Shown here one piece after another: positions 23,699-34,959 of a DNA stretch of 64,000 bases. Positions within the stretch are counted from its first letter, which is position 1; every line of letters begins with the position of its first letter. Under the pieces are notes generated by a model. That model was not told the DNA's origin. It saw nothing but the letters and a program-made list of their open reading frames with translations, and searched no databases. Made by a program: the position numbers and the translations under genes. The DNA is from Lasiosphaeris hirsuta (Eukaryota > Ascomycota > Sordariomycetes > Sordariales > Lasiosphaeriaceae): contig JAUKUA010000005.1 in the NCBI GenBank assembly GCA_030549175.1, forward strand, positions 930,001 to 994,000. Reading direction: 5' to 3'.

Positions 23699-24396
23699 GG
23701 TTGTTTTGGAGACGAGCGTCTAAGCATCAGGGCATGACACAAAAAAAAGAGCACGCGGCTAGCAGGATGATCCCAGGTTGGCTGATGTCAACATCCAACC
23801 CTGAACGTTAAAACATGCGAGGCACCAAAAAGTCACTAAAAAAGCGCTGGAGGCACTGGAGGGGCAGATTCGGCAACGTCGAAACCGGTCCGGGGGGCAC
23901 CCCCAACTGCCAGCGGGAACAGGCAGAACAGGCCAGTCGGAAGGGCGGACAAGCCCGTCTCAAGCTGAACCCTGCGCTTCGTCGCTAGGCGCTGGGGCCA
24001 CCAGACGGCATCACACTTCCATAGAGACACTTCCAATTCGATGCCGCTTCGATGCCACTTCACCTCACACATGGGGCACTCGATGCAACCACAGATGCGG
24101 TGTTTCAACATCGCTTTCGGTTCAATTTCTCGGGTACACTGTGCCCCGTCGCATGGTACCAAGGTACCGAGATAGTACCCGGTTTTAGTTTCACACAAAC
24201 ATCGCACATAAAGCATGGATTTTATTGGCACGTTGATTAGCTCCGTCCACAAACTTTTCGCCACCAAGAAAAGTTTCCATCAGCAACACCAGTCAATCGC
24301 CCGGCCAACGCTAACTAGCCAACATCCCCTCTTCCCCTCTTCCCGTCAGTCCAGTCCCGGCCGAGGTACCAATGGGCGGTAATACGTAATGCCCGC
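23699..24396. other. Intergenic, 698 bp, between tandem minus-strand genes
   Basis: Promoter/leader of the gelsolin-like gene and 3' region of arl2 (both minus strand). No coding sequence was recognised; short open frames here have no family features. Confidence 0.45.
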
Positions 24397-25232
24397 TCAG
24401 TAGAGAAATAGACGGGCCTTTGCATCATCCACAACCCACGCTAAGCCCTCTTTCAGATTCTCGCCCGTCATCGCGCTGCATCGAAGGATGTTCCATCGAT
24501 GTGTCCGGATTTCGTCGAGTCCAAGACCCTAGCAAGACTTCATTCAGCACCTTTCTTTGGAATTACAGAATTGGAATACTCACCCGTAACAACTCGTCGC
24601 TTGACATGCACCCCTTGACGTCTGTCTTGTTGGCAAAGACAAGTAAACTTGCCCCTGAAAGTCGCTGTTGAGTTCGTCAGCAGTCAATGCCCCCAGCCGT
24701 AGACAGGTTCAGAGCAGGTCTACCTCTTCCTGGAGCAGTCCATGCAGCTCCTCCCTGCAGTCACCGATGCGCAGCCTGTCTGTGGCATCAACCACCCATA
24801 TCAGGGCATCTGTCTTCTCAAAATAGTTCCTCCAATATGAACGCAGTGTCTTCTGACCGCCAACATCCCCTGACCGGTGAGAAACCCAGACAAGAGCGGG
24901 GGTAGATGGTCAAACATACAGATATTGAGTTTGTATCTAGATAGCAAACACATGTTAACGTGGTTTTTCCAAAACACCACGCCTAGTTGGCAAAGGGGGG
25001 CTCACCCTTCATAGTCAATGGTCTTGATAATGAAGCCAAGTGTAGGGCTGACAGTAGTCACATCTTCTCCCATTATCTTTTTAACAATAGTGGTCTTGCC
25101 CGCATTGTCGAGCCCGCTAGAACTTGTGATCAGAATCGTCACCTCGAAATACTTGCGAGCCATGCTTGCTTACAGCATTAGAATGCGGAGCTCTTTGTCC
25201 TTGAGTCTCGCTTTCCTCAGGATGGACAACAT
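24397..25232 (-). CDS. arl2: ADP-ribosylation factor-like GTPase Arl2
   Basis: Six exons on the minus strand (25232-25174, 25116-25006, 24936-24920, 24869-24724, 24664-24584, 24528-24397) give 181 residues, close to the 184 of human ARL2. Visible motifs are [20 protein letters not shown], the P-loop GLDNAGKT, switch region [35 protein letters not shown] in place of the usual NKxD context, and SAMTGE. Arl2 controls tubulin folding with cofactor D (yeast Cin4, S. pombe Alp41) and has mitochondrial links. The third exon is only 17 nt (YKLNI with split codons). The start is the ATG of MLSIL, matching the family. Codon phases agree at every junction. Confidence 0.95.
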
Positions 25233-26577
25233 GCTGATTGACGCTGTCAGGGGTTTGCCAAAGAGCAAAAAGAGCAATAGGATTTTCCCTCTTTCCTGAG
25301 CGGCGGGTACGAAAAAGGTTGTTGCGCAAGCGGATGCCAATTACCTATATGTGAACCGTAACAGGCTGCGGTTGTGGCATACAGGTAACATTCATGGTCT
25401 TGGTTCGTCTGGTGTGGTCAAAGTGCTGCCTGCATCAGCAACAGAGTGCGGCCAATCAGGGCGCGGGAGAGGAGGATGGAAAATGGATAACCTCTTGGGT
25501 CGTGTTCCTTAAGATCTTCCACGTGATCACCCAACTTCAACGACACGCAAAACCCCACCACCACTTAACAGTCTGCTCTTGCCTTTCAAACGACATGCTT
25601 CGTCGCGTAATATTGGTATGGGAGTTTCAGATAAAATAAATACCATTAACTTCGATTGGCTACCCAGATTAGGAATACAAAGATGAAATATCTGCATCCG
25701 GTGGCCTCGACCGATGGCGTTGTTGGACATCCAAGTCTTAGAACCGATGACTTCATCAAATCTCTGTGCACGGCAGGGAATATCGTCTCGGAATCTTTCA
25801 GGGGTCATATGGCCTTCACCGGTTCGATTTACACGATTCGGTCTACTATCATGGATAATTGGGGAGACTAGTTAGGATCAGAGGCTGTTGTGGGTAGTTT
25901 GCAAACACGCGCTTCCTTAGTCCTTTCGAAAAAGCGTTTTAATGAACAATCAGAAACCCAGGGCAAGCGATTTCATCCCACGCCTGCCTACCTTGCCTTA
26001 ACCCATATGCTCCCTGATGACAAACGCTGCCGACTCGGTTGCTTGTTCCTGCTTAACTCGGTTTTCCCAGCACAAGCGCTCGACCATTCTCTCTGGGCCC
26101 CTGCTTGCGTACCTGCCAGCAGCCAGGTGACAATCCATTTGTGCCCGCAGACTCCCACTGCATACAATTTCCTCTGCCGAACAGTAGTAACCACTGCATT
26201 ACCCACCTCAACTTGCTGTCCATCAAAGGCACCGCGAGTGAAGGTGATTTCCCTAGCTGGTCGGTAAGTAGGTTCTTTCCCTTCATCTTACCTTCAATTC
26301 GCACCGCCGTTTGATCCCCTGTGGGAACCGCGCGCCTAGTCCCGTCCTTCAAGTATTCATTAGGACTCCGAGTCCATGACGGCATTCTTTATATCCTGGC
26401 CAAGTCAGCCAGCGGTTTATTTCAGGCCGTTCTATATTCTCGCCATCAAATGTCCGTTTTGCGCGATGGACCCATCGAACGCCTCTCACCTTGACCTCAA
26501 TTCCTGAGTATAGCTAACAATTCGTAGCTCAGATGTCAGCACTTGGGTAATAATACCTTGGCATTGGAGCTTACAGT
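25233..26577. promoter_or_regulatory. Divergent intergenic region, arl2 / GNAT gene (1345 bp)
   Basis: The two genes start on opposite sides and point outwards, so the stretch must hold both promoters. No coding exon, tRNA or clear repeat was found. Specific control sites cannot be named. Confidence 0.45.
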
Positions 26578-28494
26578 ATGGCTGGCAATAACAGAAACAA
26601 TTGGGGTTGGACTGCTGGCCCCCAGGGACCTAACCGCCCAGGAGACCCCATGCCGGCAACCGATGCTAAAGAGCCAAGAAAACAACAATATGCCAACAAC
26701 TCACCTCCCGCTGAGCGGAATGCACCGTCATGGAGCAAGCCACCATCCAATAACAAGACTCCTGCCGAGCGGAACAAATCATGGCGGAACAGCCCATGGC
26801 GGAGGGGACAACGCGCCCACGCTGACAACCAGCCACCCGCCAGGGTCAACAACCAGCCGTACGGCGAAGCCGGCCGGTCATCCGTCAACTGCGAAGTAGG
26901 TTCTCAGGCGGAATCTGTACCGGGCCCTGAGGAGGGTCGTTCTGAGGCGTACGCGCCAGTTTTGACAGCACATCGTGCGCCGCGCCCCAACCCAAAATTC
27001 CCGGGGTCAAAACCTGCAAGTCTTTCTAGCCTCTCGCCATTCAATGATGACGGAGATATCCACATGGGCAACATGAATTGTATGTCGCCTCAGAGCTCGC
27101 GCTCGGCTGATATTCGCCATACAATCGGGTTGGAGCGTGATCCTTCACGTCCTCTACAATGGTATGTATTCTCTGGGATCCTGATCTCCCGTATTCCATA
27201 AAATAAATCCTCACTAACTGTCTTCGCTAGGGGTGAGGATCCCTTCTCGGAGGCAACCCGTAACAAGGATTATGAAATGTTCCAGTTGACCTCTTTCGGC
27301 GACAAGCTCGTTCGGTCGTGGGCAGAAAATATTCCAGGCCTCCCCAATCTTCGGCCTTTTGGCCACGAAGAACACTGGCATTGCGATGTTGACACATTCA
27401 ATGGCACTCTCCGAGAGCCTATCGGCTATCCAGAGACTCTACCTTCCAATGGAGGCCCGAAGAGAGAAAACTGGAATCAGTTGAACTGGACAGCCTCCTT
27501 GCTCATGCGTCGTTACGACGATTTGTCAAAGAAAAACTCTCATTTCCGGTCCCCAGTTTACGACACTACGGAGGATCACATGGATGAAGAAGCTCTCAAA
27601 AAAGCGCGAGATGAAGCCACGAAGCAGATATTAGCTCGGACGCCATCGTATGCTATCGAGTCTCCGCATATCCCGTGCTATCTACGGCCGGCCACAGCTG
27701 AAGACATGGCCCAGGTGTCAGCCATATACAACTGGGAAATGGCGAACGGACTTCAGGTACTGGACTCGAACCCGCTATCGCGCGACGACTTCGCGGGAAT
27801 CTTTGACCGGGCCTGTAAGCTCCATATGCCATTTCTCGTCGCCGTGCATGGACATGCTCGTAAACTCGGACTTAATCAAGGTAACCTCGACTACACGAAC
27901 TGTATCCCTCACCCCGGTGCCATTGGAGAGTCCTTTCCACATTTTGAGGGCAATATAATGGGCTTTGCGTTCTTCTCCGTTTGGGAACCGGGGCTGACCG
28001 GCAGCGGAAACGGCAGCAGCAGGGCTACCGCCAAGGTCAACTTATTTGTCCACCCAAATCACAGGCGGCAGCGCGTCGGATTCTCCCTCCTAGACAAGCT
28101 GCTCAGTATCGCGTCATCCCGCTACTACCCTATAAAGGCCTGCAGCTTTGTCGATGCAACTGACAGCCCCATATATAAGCAGCCGGTGCTAAAGCTCGAG
28201 CGTCGCAGCGGTGAGAGGGTAGTGGAACAAGAGCGAAAGTACTTTCGCGTATACTTGGACTTTCATGTCAGGCACAAGTACTACGAGGCGGATGATCCCA
28301 AGCTCAAGGAGGAACAGAAGGACTTTGAGAAAGACCTGGACTGGGCCCGGAAGCTGCTCGACGAATCCTTCCACTTTGCTGAGAAGGTACGCTACGAACA
28401 AGTGTTTCGGAAGAATAGAGTGTGGTTGGACAAGGTGACGTTCGAGCACACCTGCTACTTGACCGATGACATGGATGGGAACGAGAAATACTAG
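26578..28494 (+). CDS. GNAT-fold acetyltransferase-like protein
   Basis: Two exons, 26578-27161 and 27231-28494, give 615 residues. The intron splits the Trp codon in LQW-GEDPF. The first 200 residues are disordered, Asn/Pro-rich, with a repeated PAERN motif. Residues about 335-510 look like a GNAT domain: YLRPATAEDMAQVSAIYNWE at the N-terminal arm, GNIMGFAFFSVWE in the central strand, and KVNLFVHPNHRRQRVGFSLL in the acetyl-CoA-binding position, where R-R-Q-R-V-G-F fits the Q/R-x2-G-x-G/A pattern loosely. A charged helical tail follows. The substrate is unknown. Proteins of this build are common and uncharacterised in filamentous ascomycetes; catalytic activity is an inference. Confidence 0.85.
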
Positions 28495-28774
28495 AGCAGA
28501 CAACGATAGCTACTGGTATCTTTTCTTAGCCGGCCTCTAATTTATCGTTGAGCGTTGTGCGGTCTAATGCTGCTGGCAGCGTGCTTTTTGTGTGCTTGGC
28601 TCTGTCGATTTAGAATACCCCTGTCGACATCTCAGGAAGGTCTCTCATGTCTAGTTTACTGAAACGAATGTTGAACTATTCAATAGGCAGTGCAGCGATT
28701 CAGCTCGAGTGGTGGACATATGATGAAGCCATTCCCCTAAAACTCTACAGGACAAACACTCTCACTGTTCTGTT

Positions 28775-28893
28775 ACATACGACCATACCTACTGGAAAAC
28801 TCGGGATCCCGTCCGCTCTACCATAGATAAGCCAGTGAGGGCCAGACTAGAAGTTGGGTCGCTGACAGCCAGCGAATCCCTGGTGTTGCATGT
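28775..28893 (+). rRNA. 5S ribosomal RNA (dispersed, possibly divergent copy)
   Basis: The 119-nt segment begins ACATACGACCATA and ends GTTGCATGT, which pair as helix I at eight of nine positions. CCTACTGG pairs with CCAGTGAGG with one bulged base, as in helix II of Neurospora 5S. CCCGTCCGCTC, AAGCC...GGG and the block around AGTTGGGTCGCTGACAGCCAG and CGAATCCCT match the internal control region and the 3' half. A T-run (28895-28899) follows at once, as expected for an RNA polymerase III terminator. Filamentous ascomycetes carry scattered single 5S genes. Several loop positions differ from the Neurospora alpha type I recall, so it could be a variant type or a pseudogene. Confidence 0.8.
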
Positions 28894-28894
28894 A

Positions 28895-28899
28895 TTTTT
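28895..28899 (+). terminator. RNA polymerase III terminator of the 5S gene
   Basis: TTTTT on the plus strand starts two bases after the 5S 3' end. Confidence 0.6.
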
Positions 28900-29124
28900 G
28901 CTCCGCTATCCCCTGGCCGAATTATTTGGGGCTGTCTTTCCTTTTTCGCCAGGGGAGAATCTAAGGTCTCTCAGTAATTCGATAAAAACCTAGGATATTA
29001 TAGAGGTCAGAGATAGTGTATATCTTAAACAGAACGATGCAAAATGTGATGATATATGTACGGTGCTGAATAGCCATAAACAAACGAAGCGAATCGTCCA
29101 CCCTATTTACACCACCTTCCACCC

Positions 29125-32011
29125 CTAGAGACACTGCGAATAATACGCATTCTGGAAACTGCACTTATACGGCGCAGCGCACAAGAATGACCCTGTCCAC
29201 TGGAGCCCACCACACTGATCGTAGCGCTTGTTGACCGCAGGAACGGCGAGCGCGAGGATCTTTTGCGACGCGTGCTCGGCCGCCGTGACAATGTAGCTCG
29301 AAGGGTTCGTTGTGGACACGCCGGGGAAAATGGAGCCGTCGACGACGAAGAGGTTGTCGGTTCCGTACACGCGCGTGTTGAGGTCGACGACGGCCGAGCC
29401 GCCAAGGCGTCCATCGTCGGAGCCGATCTTGTTCATCCCGACCCAGTGGTTGGAGCGGCAGGTGGAGTAGGAGACGACCATCTATATCGAGAGGTTAGTA
29501 GGGGTTCATGTGGGAAGTGATGAAGGGGGCGCAAGGGTTACGTTGTTGACGTAGTCGGCAGCGGTGGTTTTCGAGTCGGGGTACTGCCAGACGAGGTTCT
29601 TCACGTTCTTGAGGGCGTTCTGAACATAAACGAGACCTTGGATGACGGCCGCCTCGTCGTTGGCATCCTTGAGGTAGGGTGCGTCCGACACGACGGTGCT
29701 AAGGCTGGGGGTGATGGTCATGCGGCCTCTCGAAGTGGCGCCACGGCCGAGATACTGGCTCATAGTCATGGAGAACCCGTTAGGAGTATCAAAGCTTCCC
29801 TCTACTCTTGCAGTCCACTGCAGTTGACGGACGATTCCATCAGCCCCCTTGATCTCTCCCCAGAACCTAATATTTTGTTAGCTGGCTGTGATGCGCTTTG
29901 ATTGCGAGTATTGACCTACAATGGTCCAATGTTAGGGGCGGCCTGGGATAGAATACCGGTGCGGCGGCCTATCAAAAGTTCATGTTAACTTCTTCCTATG
30001 AGAAAAGAATAACCTACTAAGATAGTTGCCTGTATCAGTCGTGTTCGGGGCGGTCCATGCTTCGTAAAAGTCATAGAACCGGACATCGGGATGGGTGATG
30101 ACGGTATCAGTCTGTTGTTGCTGAATTAGCACAAGTCTTGCTCCTCGTAATCACACCTGAGTATTACTCACGTTTACATGATCATCCAGGTTGCGGCCAA
30201 CCGGCAAGTTGATCCACGGCCCGTTGCCAATCATAGTCGGGCCATCAGCTGAGCTCTTGACAACCTCCAGCTGATCCTGCGGGCCAATACCACTCCTGAG
30301 AAGGATCTTGGCACTGTCAAAGGTACCGGCAGATAGAACTACACGGCCTGATGTGGTTGTGACATTGACAATACCCGAGTATCCGCCATCTCTGAAGGCT
30401 TCGACCTCAACGCCAGTGATATGACCGTCTTCACGAATAACACGCTTGACGGCGGTGTTCAACCACAGGTTGAAGTTATTGCGCTTGGTGGCGCTGACCA
30501 AGTAGGTTGCCATCAGGCTGCCTCTCTCTCCGCCGGAGTACATATAGGGGGTGTGGGCGTATGTGCGGTTCTTCAAGTTTGGAGAGTTGTTGGCTGTGAC
30601 TTCGGACCACCCAGCGCTCTTCAGGCCGCCAGCAAGGACGTTGAAGCCTTCTTGTTGATAGCGCTTACCGTCCTGAGATGGCATATCTGTTCCAGGGATG
30701 CGCGAGAAAACCCGGCTGACCGCGGCTGCAACGTCTGCCGACTTCCACCCAGTAGGGAAGAGGTAGTCCCAGTCGAGTGAGTACGGCTGGCCCAGGGGTT
30801 AGTGGCACTGCGCGCGAAGACAGCCTCATAGGGGAAAACAAGCTTACCTTGAACCAAAGACCCGCATTTACAGCGGTTCCGCCACCAAGCACGCATCCGG
30901 CCATCTGGTCAGTGTCTGTGCAAGCAATGCCAGCAGAGTCAACCCAGATCTGGTTGCACAGGCCTGGGACATCAAACCGCGTGAGGTTAGTACTAACAAG
31001 CCAGCTGGGCTTCAGAGTACTGCCCCAACGGCCAGACGATGCCACGCCTTTCTCGATAAGAAGCACCTTCTTTCTCGACTCGCCCAGCTTATCAGCGATT
31101 GGAATACCGACAGCGCCACCTCCGACAACAACGTAGTCGAAGGGAGTGCCTGCCGGAACTGGAACTGAAACGACACCTGTCTGGACGGGATCTGAGCAGG
31201 TGCTAGTTACTGTCGCTGTGGCCTTCACTGCCCATGCAGAGTACGGCGGGTTAGCGGCTTTGGTGTTGAGAACTGCGCCAAAATTTCCCATGCCATTGTC
31301 GTGCTGAGCGATCTCGATCTGCGCGGGACATGTTGGATTGCCTGGGGACGGGAAGGCTTGAACCTAACCAAGAAGAATGAAGCCAGAGCTCCTAGCAGCA
31401 CCACCGGTCTGGCCACCTTGATTCCATTGTAGACAGTTCTGGCACCTGAAGACCAGGGTGTAGTATGTCGCATTGATGGTCGACTTGATCTGGGTCAGCT
31501 TGGCGTTTCCGGTGTAGACGTCTGGCATGGCGTAGCCAGTAGCGTAGCGGAAAGACGTGTAAATGGCGTCTTTGTTGGGCCAAGCAGTCAAAAGGAGCGA
31601 GTTGGTCATTGGGCCTCCAAGGGGGATACCACACCAACCGGTGTTTGTCGCGTCTTTAGAGGAACATTGCTGGTGGCCTGTTAGTATTGACCACTCTCAT
31701 GAACGATCCAAGTGGCGCACCAAGTAACCAATGAACTCGCTTGCGTCTACAGCGAGCCCATCGGAAGGCAATGCGACACCGAATTTCAGACCTCCTTGGG
31801 TCTGAGAGCCTCCGTTGACAATACCCCAGGAGTTGAAGACGATACCAGTCCCGGCGCCAGTGAATGTCTCGGGCGTAGAACTTTGAGAGAATGCGAAGGG
31901 CGAGACTAAAGAGTTACTGTCAGTGTAGGCCGTATGACACAACATGTCAGTCTTCTACTTACACGACACTACCGCAGCCAGGGCGCTAAGAAGTCTGGAG
32001 GTGGACCTCAT
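29125..32011 (-). CDS. Cellobiose dehydrogenase (AA8 cytochrome + GMC flavoprotein + CBM1) with one in-frame stop
   Basis: Eight exons on the minus strand: 32011-31963, 31905-31721, 31669-30848, 30786-30172, 30111-30018, 29968-29920, 29866-29542, 29481-29125; 831 codons plus stop. Order: signal peptide (MRSTSRLLSALAAVVSFSPF), heme b cytochrome domain (GGPMTNS; AQHDNGMG), linker, GMC dehydrogenase with FAD site VVGGGAVGIP, active-site SNHWVG His and STTNPSS Asn, and a C-terminal CBM1 (QCGGLQWTGS...YYSQCL). The layout is that of ascomycete class IIA CDH, which oxidises cellobiose outside the cell and reduces lytic polysaccharide monooxygenases. Codon 180 is TAG (31364-31366) where the Myceliophthora enzyme has Trp in GWVQAF. 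All other exons, phases and key residues are intact, so it is either a very recent pseudogene or a base error. Confidence 0.93.
31364..31366 (-). other. In-frame TAG in the cellobiose dehydrogenase gene
   Basis: The coding strand reads L-L-G-stop-V-Q-A-F. On the plus strand the triplet is CTA; a TGG codon would be CCA, so the change is one C-to-T in a CpA dinucleotide. Splicing out the stop would need a 27-nt intron (GTTAGG...CCCCAG), well below the size of any other intron here. Translation would end after 179 residues, within the cytochrome domain and before the His of AQHDNGM. Confidence 0.9.
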
Positions 32012-33501
32012 CTTGCAGTATACAGACAGTGAAGTCTGGATTCTGCAGGCGTGTAAGGAGAGAAAGAGTCGCAGCCGAGATTCAGAGAGACCTCGAGGGT
32101 ATGTCCCCCTTTGTTAAATATGGGAACTGGCGCTACCCTGCGCTAGGCTAACGACGCGTCCTCCGAGTATTCTGACACCCAGCAAGGCGTATGGAAAGCC
32201 ATGTCGACAGAAATCCCCCGTAGGTGGAAACAGTGGTTACCCTGTCCGCAGTTGCGGGTTGATGTACCTTCAACGGTCCATCCGGGGAATAGGCAATGAT
32301 ATCCCACCTGAGAACCCTGGTACCAATGCCAAGTGAGTGTGACTACATGTTCATCCGACCGACGGGCACATGAGCATATCAGATGAGGCGCCTTTCAACG
32401 ATGTGAGGGAGGGGGGGGCTTCCAACGGCGACTTTGCAAACATCAGCCAGTGCCGAGGTTCGAACAAAGAGAGAGGGTGGTATGGGAATCGCAAATTCCA
32501 TCGTAGGAGAGGCAGCTACCACTTGGCCGCGTGGGACAAGCAGTATACCCCGGATCCGAGGGCCAACGGGTATGTTTCCTGGGCTATCTCGGCTAGATAT
32601 CCCGATAATTGCAGGGGTAGATGCCAGGCATTGCCGCATTGAAGCCCGGAGGTCTAAGGCAGGTACCATCATGTGTGTTGCAACGCCTGCATTTCATCAT
32701 TGTGATAGGACAAAAGAAACCCCAGGTAGGGGACCAGTAGCGTGAGGCAGGGGTCCATGTTCCTGGGCAGAGTCTCCCGGCATGCCGCCGGCCGTTCCCG
32801 AAACAGAGCGGCGGAGGTGCCAAACCGTAACGACCGGGTCGCCGAATCCGAGAGCGGAAAGTAGCATCGAATACCAAATGACCGAGTATGAATCGGGGGA
32901 CCCGGAGCGCTTGCCAATATTGAGCCCCCAGTTGGTCACCTGCCATCTTCAATGAAACTCTGGGGTCTCGATGAAGAGGCCATTGAGGCGACGTCAAGTG
33001 AAGACTCAGGCTCACAGACTGCTAGCGTCGCTGGCTGCGCCCCGGCCTAAAATGCGAGAGAAAACCCAGCATATCGAATTGGCGAATTTGAAGACGGCAT
33101 CAAGCGTCCCTGCTGATGGCGCTTGTAATGAGTGTGCCTCGGCTGGACCGCCAAAGTTGAGGCTCGACAGTGGCTACAGTGCTCCAATTTCCCCTATTGC
33201 GGGATGTCGATCCCCTTCAACTGACACATCCACTTTAGACAGGTCCCGAATTCCGGGATACAGCTGGGGGAAATGCTGGTCATGCATTGAGTTCGTCTGC
33301 GGGCCGATTGTGGGTGGCGGAAGCGAGAAAGTTGCCGTTAGAAGGTTTGGTACCTAGAACTGAAAGCGGCAGTGGATCCAAGAAAAAAATACGTGAAGGT
33401 TGCTGAATGAACTAGGTAAGTGATGAGCCCATCAAGACCAAAACAGTGGGAAGTAACGACATCAAAACCAGGGGGGGTGCGTTATTGGCTAAAAATATGA
33501 G
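32012..33501. promoter_or_regulatory. Promoter side of the cellobiose dehydrogenase gene and flank (1490 bp)
   Basis: Upstream sequence of the minus-strand cellobiose dehydrogenase gene, up to the tRNA-Arg. A perfect palindrome CGGCATGCCG (32778-32787) has the CGG-spacer-CCG form bound by Zn2Cys6 dimers, though N4 spacing is unusual and the distance (about 770 bp) is long. Open frames in 32590-33360 are short and unrecognised; they may be relics of a lost gene. Confidence 0.4.
33491..33495 (-). terminator. RNA polymerase III terminator of tRNA-Arg
   Basis: AAAAA on the plus strand is TTTTT on the tRNA strand, seven bases past its 3' end. Confidence 0.6.
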
Positions 33502-33583
33502 CGACCCACGTGCGGCTCGAACGCACAATCTTCAGAGAACAGCAGTACCGAAATCTGACGCCTTACCATTTGGCCAGCGGGCC
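33502..33583 (-). tRNA. tRNA-Arg (UCG) with 10-nt intron
   Basis: Full cloverleaf on the minus strand. The acceptor GGCCCGC/GTGGGTC pairs with two G-T pairs, the D arm is GCC...GGC, and the anticodon stem TCAGA/TCTGA and the T arm GTGCG-TTCGAGC-CGCAC are perfect. The anticodon TCG follows TT at positions 32-33. A 10-nt insert (TACTGCTGTT) sits after position 37, the standard place of nuclear tRNA introns. The D loop is a base shorter than usual. TTTTT follows within 11 nt on the same strand. The CCA end is not encoded. Confidence 0.93.
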
Positions 33584-33864
33584 TAACAATTGCGGGTACC
33601 CCTGCGGCTTAAAGTCTGGTGTGTTATCGCCCCACTCTTTGTGACGTCAGGCAGTCTTGAATACGGCCCTGGAAATAACCCTGGAGCCTGTGGAGAACCC
33701 TGAAACCCCTGAGCTGCCCAGTGAAAGGCCGGCCGCCGAGGTGGAGCTGGCATACGAATATGCTTGTGCAAATGCCATCCTCCCGCCGGCAAGCCGGAGA
33801 CCATCGTGTCCCGCGTGTCCCACGATGTTGTTGGGCATAGTGTACACAAACCCGCGAATCCAAC

Positions 33865-34959
33865 ATGCTCTCATATGTCGTAGCCCTCGTGGCCTTTCTT
33901 TTGTTCTTCTTCAACCCTCTCATGCAGCTTTTGAACCCTAGCGCGCCACGAATCCATCGCACGCCGCGACCCCAGCTCAGGGATGAACTCTTGGCTTTAG
34001 AACCTGTCAACAGCACGAATCAGCTTGAATGCGGTCCCGACTCATACTCGGTCCATGTATTTTCACGGGAGCCATTGGTGATATACATAGAGAATTTTTT
34101 AGCCTTAGAGGAGCGGCAGCACTTGCTTGAGATTAGGTTGGTTCGCCTTGTCATTGTCCTTTGTTCACCTCTGAACTTATCTCCACATCACACCAACCCG
34201 GTGCGAATGCACTTCCCTAGGGTAGGATGGTGCCTTGGATATGGCAACCACAAACAATCTACCATAGAAGATTGGCCCGAGTCTGGTTGACCAAACCCCC
34301 CGGGTACACCTCCGATATAAGTGTGGCATCGTCAAAACCCAGCCAGCCCAGGAGATAGTAACCTCACCTGCGACCTCACTAACACCTCCAGCACCCCCAT
34401 CTTGGAACCATCCACCGTAACCCACGACGGTGGCGAGTCAGCCCACCGCGACACCACGGTCCGCGACTCAGAGGTGGCCGTCATCCCGCGCACCGATGCC
34501 GTGCGGTGCATCGAGATCCGGGCGCGTGCCCTGCAGGGCTGGCGCGACGAGGTCTGGATCGAGCGGCTGCGCGTCCAGCGCTACATTCCCGGCGGCCACT
34601 ATAGCCACCACTTCGACTGGAGCGCGGGCCGTGGCGGCTGGGGGAGGGTGAGTAGCTTCATGGTCTGGGTTGATGATGGGGAGGGGGAGCTGGAGGGCGG
34701 GGGAACGGGGTTTCCTTTGCTGAAGGTAAAGGAGGGGGGGAGGTGGTGTGATTTTATAGAATGCCCGTCTGGGGATGGAGACAATGGAGCTGAGGGGGGT
34801 GTTGTGTTCAAGCCGGTGCCTGGGAATGCTGTTTACTGGGAGAACTTCAGACCGGATGGAACTGGGAAGGGGTACGATGAGACGTGGCACGCCGGGCTGC
34901 CGGTTGTGAAGGGTGTCAAAGTGGGATTGAACATTTGGAGCTGGGGGAGAATTGAGTGA
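33865..34959 (+). CDS. Prolyl 4-hydroxylase-type Fe(II)/2-oxoglutarate dioxygenase
   Basis: Two exons, 33865-34136 and 34392-34959, give 279 residues. The N-terminus (MLSYVVALVAFLLFFFNPL) is a single hydrophobic signal-anchor, suggesting a place in the ER membrane. The P4Hc fold is seen as EPSTVTHDGG, HRDTTVRDSEVAV, IERLRVQRYIPGGHYSHHFDW (metal ligands H and D, residues about 165-167), RVSSFMVWVDDG, and distal WHAGLPVVKGVKVGLNIW with the third metal His and the 2-oxoglutarate Lys. The junction EI-STPILEPS restores the family sequence. The 255-nt intron is several times longer than others here and has a weak donor (GTTGGT). Related fungal proteins hydroxylate proline in unknown targets. Confidence 0.88.

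Noticed and set aside
31339..31365. A 27-nt GTTAGG...CCCCAG segment that would remove the TAG in the cellobiose dehydrogenase gene in frame
   Set aside because: Too short for a fungal intron, and it would delete the conserved WVQAFPSP segment.
32593..33357. Overlapping short open frames upstream of the cellobiose dehydrogenase gene
   Set aside because: No motif, no phase-consistent splicing; at best a relic.
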